Both the position numbers and the translations under genes were made by a program. The notes under the pieces were generated by a model. It was not told where the DNA came from and made no database searches. It worked only from the letters and a program-made list of their open reading frames with translations. This document shows positions 7,223-10,817 of a stretch of DNA of 10,817 nt, piece after piece (the stretch's first letter is position 1; every line of letters starts with the position of its first letter). Source of the stretch: a bacterium (GTDB taxonomy: Bacteria > Verrucomicrobiota > Verrucomicrobiia > Limisphaerales > UBA11358); the NCBI GenBank assembly GCA_021781185.1, contig JAJXXI010000273.1, positions 1 through 10,817 of the forward strand, written 5' to 3'.

Positions 7223-7250
7223 TTGACTTCCGGGGCATTTCGTTTAACTT
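7223..7250 (+). promoter_or_regulatory. Candidate sigma-70-like promoter of proA
   Basis: TTGACT (7223-7228) matches the -35 consensus in five of six bases. A poor -10 candidate, TAACTT (7245-7250), follows after 16 bases, giving a leader of only about 10-15 bases before the proA ATG. There is no Shine-Dalgarno site in that leader. It lies in the 128-bp divergent gap between the M20 gene and proA. The weak -10 makes this tentative. Confidence 0.3.
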
Positions 7251-7269
7251 GGTTCCTTGAATCTGCCGT

Positions 7270-8556
7270 ATGAATTTGAATGAACAAATGACGCGACTGG
7301 CGAAACAGGCCAGGGCCGCGTCGCGCGAACTCGCCAAATTGACGCCCGCCGAGAAAAACGCCTGTCTGCTCGCGATGGCCACCGCGCTGGAGCAAAATGC
7401 CACCGCCATTCAGGAAGCCAACGCGCTCGACATGGAATTCGGCGCGAAACACGGCCTCTCCTCCGCCATGCTGGACCGCCTCAGGTTGGATGACAAACGC
7501 ATCGCCGGCATGGCCAAAGGTCTGCGCGAGGTCGCCGTGCTGGCCGATCCTGTCGGCAGAATTTTGGACGAACGCACCCGCCCCAACGGACTGAAGCTCC
7601 AGAAGATTTCCACGCCCATCGGCGTTGTGGTCATCATTTACGAATCACGTCCCAACGTCACGGCCGACGCGGCCAGCCTGTGCTTCAAGTCCGGCAACGC
7701 CACGATTCTGCGCGGCGGCAAAGAGGCGTTGCATTCAAATCAAATCATCGCCAAGACGATGATTGAAGCCGGCCAAATCGCGCACCAAGGTTTTCCTGAG
7801 CACGCGATCCAAGTCGTGCCCACGCCCGACCGCGAGGCGATTCCGATTTTGCTCTCGCTCACGCAATACGTTGATCTCTGCATGCCGCGCGGCGGGGAAA
7901 GCCTGATTCGCGCCGTGGCGGACTGCTCCAAGGTGCCCGTCATCAAGCATTACAAAGGTGTCTGCCACGTCTTCGTGGATGCCGACGCGGATTTGCGGAT
8001 GGCGGAAGAAATCGTCTTCAACGCCAAGTGCCAGCGCCCCGGCGTCTGCAACGCGATGGAAACGCTGCTGGTGGACAGGACGGTGGCGGAAAAGTTCCTG
8101 CCGCCAATGGTCCTGCGGCTCGCCGGGAAAAAAGTTGAACTGCGTTGTGATGCGGTTTCACTGGGGTTGGCCCAATCGGCCATCGGCAACCGGCCATCGG
8201 CAATCAAACCGGCTGCCGAGCAGGACTGGTTCACCGAATACAACGATTACATCCTGAACGTCCGCGTGGTGGACGGCGTGCAGGCCGCGATTGACCACAT
8301 CAATTTCTACGGTTCGGCGCACTCGGACAGCATCGTCACGCGGAACGAAGCGCACGCGAAACAATTCCTCGCCGGGGTGGATTCGGCGGCGGTGTATTGG
8401 AATGCCAGCACGCGCTTCACCGATGGCGGCGAATTCGGCATGGGCGCGGAAATCGGCATCAGCACCGACAAGATTGGCGCGCGCGGACCGATGGGCCTGG
8501 ACGAATTGACCAGCTACAAATGGCTCGGTTTCGGCAATGGACAAATCCGAAGCTAA
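7270..8556 (+). CDS. proA: Gamma-glutamyl phosphate reductase (glutamate-5-semialdehyde dehydrogenase)
   Basis: This enzyme catalyses the NADPH-dependent reduction of glutamyl-5-phosphate to glutamate-5-semialdehyde, the second step of proline synthesis from glutamate, in the cytoplasm. The 428-residue protein shows the family hallmarks: PIGVVVIIYESRPNVTADAA (116-135), SGNATILRGGKEA (141-153), MPRGGESLI (205-213), HYKGVCHVFVD (227-237), the catalytic Cys260 in CQRPGVCNAMETLLV (254-268), TEYNDYIL (322-329), and the C-terminal GARGPMGLDELTSYKW (403-418). The usual length is about 415-420; the surplus is explained mainly by a repeat-derived insert around residues 302-313. No proB is in the window, so the first enzyme must be encoded elsewhere. 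The ATG at 7270 precedes the conserved N-terminal helix and no upstream start is credible; the ribosome site is not apparent. Confidence 0.97.
   Translation: MNLNEQMTRLAKQARAASRELAKLTPAEKNACLLAMATALEQNATAIQEANALDMEFGAKHGLSSAMLDRLRLDDKRIAGMAKGLREVAVLADPVGRILDERTRPNGLKLQKISTPIGVVVIIYESRPNVTADAASLCFKSGNATILRGGKEALHSNQIIAKTMIEAGQIAHQGFPEHAIQVVPTPDREAIPILLSLTQYVDLCMPRGGESLIRAVADCSKVPVIKHYKGVCHVFVDADADLRMAEEIVFNAKCQRPGVCNAMETLLVDRTVAEKFLPPMVLRLAGKKVELRCDAVSLGLAQSAIGNRPSAIKPAAEQDWFTEYNDYILNVRVVDGVQAAIDHINFYGSAHSDSIVTRNEAHAKQFLAGVDSAAVYWNASTRFTDGGEFGMGAEIGISTDKIGARGPMGLDELTSYKWLGFGNGQIRS
8174..8205 (+). repeat. 7-bp-unit tandem repeat inserted in frame in proA
   Basis: The bases read AATCGGC, CATCGGC, AACCGGC, CATCGGC, AATC, about 4.6 imperfect copies of a 7-base unit. 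At the 14-base scale CGGCCATCGGCAA occurs twice exactly (8177-8189 and 8191-8203). It encodes roughly residues 302-312 (QSAIGNRPSAI) of ProA, between the cofactor-side end of the catalytic domain and the conserved EQDWFTEY motif, where most ProA proteins are shorter and variable. Confidence 0.75.
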
Positions 8557-8744
8557 TCATCAAACCCGGGTTCACCTCTCATTCAATGCCCGCTGACAGG
8601 CTTTTCGCCCGGTAGAAAGCGAAGGGTTTTCCGCAGTGCTGACCAGGTTTCATCTTGGCAAGCCAAGCTGGCCACTGCTGGTTGTCATTGGCGCGACATG
8701 AAGGAGTGGTTTTTGAAAATGCCCACACAAAAATTTTAATATCG

Positions 8745-8753
8745 AAACTGCCA
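8745..8753. repeat. Left target-site duplication of the 77-bp element
   Basis: AAACTGCCA abuts the left terminal inverted repeat and is identical to the nine bases following the right end. Confidence 0.65.
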
Positions 8754-8830
8754 GGGTGCATCTGGACACGGTCCTGAAGTTCGGGATGAACCAAGGCCGC
8801 AGCCAGTAAAGGCAGTGCCCAGATGCACCC
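8754..8830. mobile_element. MITE-like non-autonomous element, 77 bp
   Basis: The ends are inverted repeats of 16 bases with one mismatch: GGGTGCATCTGGACAC at the left (8754-8769) against GGGTGCATCTGGGCAC read inward from the right on the opposite strand (8830-8815). The outer 12 bases match perfectly. The element is flanked by perfect 9-base direct repeats, AAACTGCCA, as expected for transposon insertion. The interior is about 45 bases and codes for nothing, so the element would need a transposase from elsewhere. Nine-base duplications are produced by several IS families (for example IS1, some IS4 and IS5 groups), so the parent family cannot be named from this alone. An internally deleted insertion sequence is the alternative. 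Confidence 0.7.
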
Positions 8831-8839
8831 AAACTGCCA
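8831..8839. repeat. Right target-site duplication of the 77-bp element
   Basis: AAACTGCCA follows the right terminal inverted repeat directly and repeats the nine bases before the left end. Confidence 0.65.
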
Positions 8840-8895
8840 ACTGCAAGCCGGTTAATCTTGCCGAATTCACAACAAGTAGTAAGTTTCTTCAGACC

Positions 8896-9228
8896 ATGAT
8901 TGAAAAAACCATCAGCGAAATTGAGGCGCAGATTGGCGGCGCGGAAGCTGTGAGCGCCGAGCGCAAGCAGGAGCTGCTGAAGCTGCTCGCCACCTTGAAG
9001 ACGGAAGTTGCCGAACTTTCCAAAACCCATGGCGAACAGGCCGACAGCATCGCCGCCCTGGCCAAGGCCTCGGCGCATGAAGCCATGCGGGCCGATCAGA
9101 ATCCGCAATCGCGCGAGCAGACCATCAAAGGACTGCAATCTTCCACCGGCGGATTTGAGCAATCGCATCCGCGCCTGGTGGAGATCGTCAACGCCATCAG
9201 CAAGACGCTCTCGGACCTGGGGATTTGA
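8896..9228 (+). CDS. DUF4404 family small helical protein
   Basis: The product is 110 residues if it starts at the ATG at 8896. The frame stays open 27 codons further up to an ATG at 8815, but that stretch runs through the right end of the inserted element and is Cys/Pro-rich, so the shorter start is preferred. Residues 1-60 are two strongly amphipathic helices (MIEKTISEIEAQIG, then ERKQELLKLLATLKTEVAEL), and the C-terminal FEQSHPRLVEIVNAISKTL, ending SDLGI, matches the conserved end of DUF4404 proteins, which are short and usually 85-110 residues long. No catalytic residues, signal peptide or membrane segment are seen. The family has no established function. The gene is monocistronic, converging on plsC across an 18-base inverted repeat. 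Confidence 0.75.
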   Translation: MIEKTISEIEAQIGGAEAVSAERKQELLKLLATLKTEVAELSKTHGEQADSIAALAKASAHEAMRADQNPQSREQTIKGLQSSTGGFEQSHPRLVEIVNAISKTLSDLGI

Positions 9229-9238
9229 TTTGGTGGCG

Positions 9239-9303
9239 GCCGACGCGAGGGGGCTCTGATCATTCTCCGTGTGTTTGAAAATTTGGAGCCTCCTCACGTC
9301 GGC
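9239..9303. repeat. Large imperfect inverted repeat between convergent DUF4404 and plsC genes
   Basis: GCCGACGCGAGGGGGCTC (9239-9256) pairs with GAGCCTCCTCACGTCGGC (9286-9303) over 18 positions with one mismatch and one G-U pair; the loop is 29 bases. It lies where transcription from both sides should end and could serve as a two-way terminator, but the nearest T-run (9317-9321) is 13 bases beyond the stem, too far for a classical intrinsic terminator. The sequence looks like a dispersed palindromic repeat. Confidence 0.7.
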
Positions 9304-9319
9304 GGCTGCGATTCACTTT

Positions 9320-9958
9320 TTAATCCGCCTTCGGCTCCAGCCCGGCAATCGCCGCCATGATTTCATCCGCCACCTGCTGGTAGATTTCCTTCAGTCGCGC
9401 CTTGTCGCACGTTTTTGCTTCCGCGCGCAAGACCTCGAAATTCATGGGGCGGCCGTATTTCACCGCGATGCGACGCGGGCGCGGGAACTTGTGGTTCCGC
9501 CCGTAAGCCTCGAATGTTCCGAAGACGCGCACCGGCACGACCGGCGCGGTGGATTTGATCACCGTCAGGCCGATGCCGGAACGTGCGGGCAGCAGTTTCC
9601 CGTCCTTTGTGCGGGTGCCTTCGGGGAACAAAATGATGCCGTTGCCGTTCAGCAGCCGGTCCAGAATGGTTTTGAGTCCCTTCGCTCCGCCACCGTCGCG
9701 GTCCACCGGCACCGCGTTCCATGAACGCAGCAAGGCGCCGATGCCGGGAAAACGGAACAGGCTTTCACGCGCCAGATAATTGATGTCACGCTTGATGCCG
9801 GCACCGACCAGCGGCGGGTCGAGAAAGCTGGCGTGGTTCGAGGCCAGGATCACGCCACCTTCCAACGGCACCTGCTCCGCGCCGAAAACACGCCAGCGAA
9901 AATATGTGGCGTAAACCGCGCGAAACAACGTCCAGCCGATGCGATAGCTTAAATTCAT
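9320..9958 (-). CDS. plsC: 1-acyl-sn-glycerol-3-phosphate acyltransferase (PlsC/LPLAT family)
   Basis: This enzyme transfers an acyl chain to lysophosphatidic acid to make phosphatidic acid for membrane phospholipids, at the inner face of the cytoplasmic membrane. The 212-residue protein shows the family blocks in order: NHASFLDP with the catalytic H42 and D47 (HX4D), the block II region near LARESLFRFPGIGALLRSWNAVPVDRD (62-88, R64 to R87), FPEGTRTKDG (111-120) and a late VPVRVFGTFEA block (141-151). The N-terminal helix (about 5-20) is moderately hydrophobic. The length is close to the usual 200-250. The ATG at 9958 was chosen over a start 21 codons upstream, because the extra Pro-rich residues are translated from the palindromic gap. 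It follows cmk with a 73-base gap, a pairing seen in many genomes. Closely related LPLAT acyltransferases of other specificity cannot be excluded. Confidence 0.9.
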   Translation of the reverse strand: MNLSYRIGWTLFRAVYATYFRWRVFGAEQVPLEGGVILASNHASFLDPPLVGAGIKRDINYLARESLFRFPGIGALLRSWNAVPVDRDGGGAKGLKTILDRLLNGNGIILFPEGTRTKDGKLLPARSGIGLTVIKSTAPVVPVRVFGTFEAYGRNHKFPRPRRIAVKYGRPMNFEVLRAEAKTCDKARLKEIYQQVADEIMAAIAGLEPKAD

Positions 9959-9977
9959 AAGGCGAGGATGGAGGATA

Positions 9978-10033
9978 GAAGGTGGAAGATGGCGGGGCAG
10001 TGCGCGGATATTTTCTGGCAATCTTCCATCTTC
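9978..10033. repeat. Inverted repeat spanning the cmk-plsC gap
   Basis: GAAGGTGGAAGAT (9978-9990) pairs with ATCTTCCATCTTC (10021-10033) over 13 positions, with one G-T pair; the core TGGAAGAT/ATCTTCCA is perfect. The loop is 30 bases. The right arm overlaps two bases of the cmk stop codon (10032-10034) and the left arm lies just upstream of the plsC start at 9958. Related GGATGGAGGATAGAAGG wording next to the left arm suggests a repeat built on a GGAAGAT-like unit. Confidence 0.55.
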
Positions 10034-10703
10034 ATTTCACAGATGCTGGCAGCATCCTGCGGATTTCCTCCAGCAGCAGGCTGCTGGTCTGCTCCGAGGT
10101 CATGGCCGAATTGTTGATGACCTTGGCGCCAAGGGCGATCATCAGCGGGGCGACGGCGCGCTGGCTGTCGCGCTGGTCGCGGGCGGCGAGGTTTTCATTC
10201 ACGCCGTCGGCGGCGCGGCGGGCGGAACGCTCCGCCAGCGAGGCGTCGAGATAGAACTTGTAGTCGGTTTCCGGGAAAACATTCGTGCCGATGTCGCGGC
10301 CTTCCATCACGAGGTTGCCGAACTGGATGCAATCGCGCTGTGTCTGCTTCATCCATTTGCGCACCGCCGGCACGGCGGCCACGTGGGAAACGGCGGCGGC
10401 CGTCTCCGGCATGCGGATTTCTTTTTCGGGAAAATAGCCGTCCACGAACAGCCACGCCGCGCGCAGGCCGTCTTTTTCCTGGCATTCCAGCTTGGTTTTC
10501 CACTTGCGGCACAGCGCACCCACGGCCTTGGCGTCGTGGATGTCCACGTGCTTGAGCAGGCAATACCACGCCAGCGTGCGATACATCGCGCCGGTGTCCA
10601 CATAGACGTAGCCGAGCGCCTTGGCCACGAGCTTGGCGTTGGTGCTTTTGCCGCTGGCGCTCGTGCCGTCAATCGCTATGACAATCGGGTGTTTCGTTTT
10701 CAA
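10032..10703 (-). CDS. cmk: Cytidylate kinase
   Basis: Cmk phosphorylates CMP and dCMP with ATP to give CDP and dCDP, recycling nucleotides from RNA and phospholipid turnover in the cytoplasm. The 223-residue product contains the P-loop GTSASGKST (13-21), DTGAMYR (36-42), an NMP-binding insert region (about 60-115), EGRDIGT (134-140) and the lid RDQRDSQR with R175, D179, S180 and R182 (175-182). Length and order match the family. The start is a TTG at 10703; it is supported by a well-spaced GGAG and by the normal distance to the P-loop, and no ATG or GTG is available near it. The gene is followed by plsC on the same strand. It has an unusual imperfect palindrome upstream of its ribosome site. 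Confidence 0.95.
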   Translation of the reverse strand: MKTKHPIVIAIDGTSASGKSTNAKLVAKALGYVYVDTGAMYRTLAWYCLLKHVDIHDAKAVGALCRKWKTKLECQEKDGLRAAWLFVDGYFPEKEIRMPETAAAVSHVAAVPAVRKWMKQTQRDCIQFGNLVMEGRDIGTNVFPETDYKFYLDASLAERSARRAADGVNENLAARDQRDSQRAVAPLMIALGAKVINNSAMTSEQTSSLLLEEIRRMLPASVK

Positions 10704-10710
10704 AATAAAT

Positions 10711-10714
10711 CTCC
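10711..10714 (-). promoter_or_regulatory. Ribosome binding site that fixes the TTG start of cmk
   Basis: On the minus strand the bases read GGAG followed by seven bases and TTG (10703). This is a near-ideal spacing and identifies the rare TTG as the start. Confidence 0.7.
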
Positions 10715-10729
10715 GGTAACCGAAAAGCT

Positions 10730-10794
10730 TTTTACGCGAATTTCGCGAATTAACGCCAATTCAATTCGCAAAAATTGGCGTAATTAGCGTAAAA
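10730..10794. repeat. Compound palindrome built from AATT and GCG units, upstream of cmk
   Basis: Inner arms ACGCCAATT (10753-10761) and AATTGGCGT (10773-10781) are perfect with an 11-base loop. Outer arms TTTTACGC (10730-10737) and GCGTAAAA (10787-10794) are also perfect, and AATT pairs lie between. The stretch TTTCGCGAATT at 10741-10751 repeats the same AATT/GCG vocabulary. It lies 16 bases upstream of the cmk ribosome site and has no T-run after the stem on the minus strand, so it does not look like a standard terminator for an upstream gene. Confidence 0.65.
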
Positions 10795-10795
10795 C

Positions 10796-10817
10796 CTATT
10801 CTGCAAACAACTCGTCG
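10796..10817 (-). CDS. Possible C-terminal end of a gene upstream of cmk (partial)
   Basis: On the minus strand the last 22 bases read as codons ending DELFAE and a TAG stop at 10796-10798. Its position, on the same strand just before the compound palindrome, is what one would expect for the end of a preceding gene in the cmk operon. Only six codons are visible, so neither the gene nor its identity can be established. Confidence 0.2.

Larger units (their letters stand above)
8557..8895. other. Gene-poor stretch between proA and DUF4404 gene
   Basis: This 339-base gap holds no gene I can recognise. A minus-strand frame of 71 codons starting from a TTG at 8794 and ending at 8579 crosses the left end of the inserted element and has no recognisable domain, so it is probably not a gene. 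The stretch 8700-8750 is clearly richer in A and T than the surroundings. A perfect palindrome, AACCCGGGTT, lies at 8563-8572 just after the proA stop; it has no T-run and is not a convincing terminator. The right half contains the MITE-like element and its flanking duplications. No good promoter or ribosome site is visible for the gene at 8896. Confidence 0.6.

Noticed and set aside
6389..7273. A 294-codon plus-strand frame opposite the M20 gene
   Set aside because: It is antisense to a gene with all M20 catalytic ligands, and it has no domain of its own.
8650..9297. A 215-codon minus-strand frame across the MITE-like element and DUF4404
   Set aside because: It runs through the terminal repeats of the element and is antisense to the conserved DUF4404 tail, with no recognisable domain.
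9317..9321. Intrinsic terminator formed by the 9239-9303 stem and the following T-run
   Set aside because: The T-run is 13 bases from the stem, too far for a classical intrinsic terminator, so the stem is reported only as a repeat.

Overview
The window is about 10.8 kb of GC-rich, densely packed bacterial chromosome. It holds twelve recognisable protein genes, two of them important landmarks at the right end (cmk and plsC), plus the last few codons of a possible thirteenth gene at the right edge. I see no rRNA, tRNA, CRISPR array or intact insertion sequence. The gene style suggests Verrucomicrobiota or a close relative in the PVC group: a GYF_2-type membrane protein, an HDOD signalling operon, a C-terminal double-CxxC module, DUF4404, frequent GTG/TTG starts, weak Shine-Dalgarno sites, and gaps filled with palindromic repeats. 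That assignment is inference from style, not from a marker gene.

Layout. Positions 1-482 (minus) carry the N-terminal part of a GYF_2-domain membrane protein. Divergent from it, 588-2536 (plus) is a compact three-gene signalling operon: a small stand-alone domain protein, an HDOD protein that keeps a full set of HD metal ligands, and a GAF-like sensor ending in a CxxC/CxxC module. dprA (2540-3649, minus) converges on it with a 3-base gap. A GT2 polyprenyl-phosphate sugar transferase (3746-4573, plus) diverges from dprA across a hairpin-bearing gap and converges on a MOP-superfamily membrane transporter (4607-5902, minus). Upstream of that transporter, on the same strand, lies an M20 amidohydrolase of the ArgE/DapE type (6014-7141). 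proA (7270-8556, plus) is divergent from it. A gene-poor stretch (8557-8895) contains a MITE-like element, followed by a small DUF4404 protein (8896-9228, plus). The right end is a cmk-plsC pair on the minus strand (10703-9320).

How the genes fit together. The 588-2536 genes overlap or nearly abut, so they probably act in one signalling pathway. The GT2 enzyme and the transporter are both typical of cell-surface glycan assembly but converge, so they are not one transcript. proA and the M20 enzyme touch neighbouring parts of glutamate/proline/arginine metabolism and share a 128-bp divergent control region. cmk-plsC is a widespread housekeeping pairing (CMP phosphorylation and phospholipid acylation).

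The most unusual content is in the repeats. There is a 77-bp element with 16-bp terminal inverted repeats (15/16) and perfect 9-bp flanking duplications. A 7-bp-unit repeat sits in frame inside proA. Four further inverted repeats of different sequence occupy the gaps around dprA, DUF4404, plsC and cmk. The signalling operon, with its uncharacterised small protein and Cys-rich output module, is the best candidate for an undescribed functional system.
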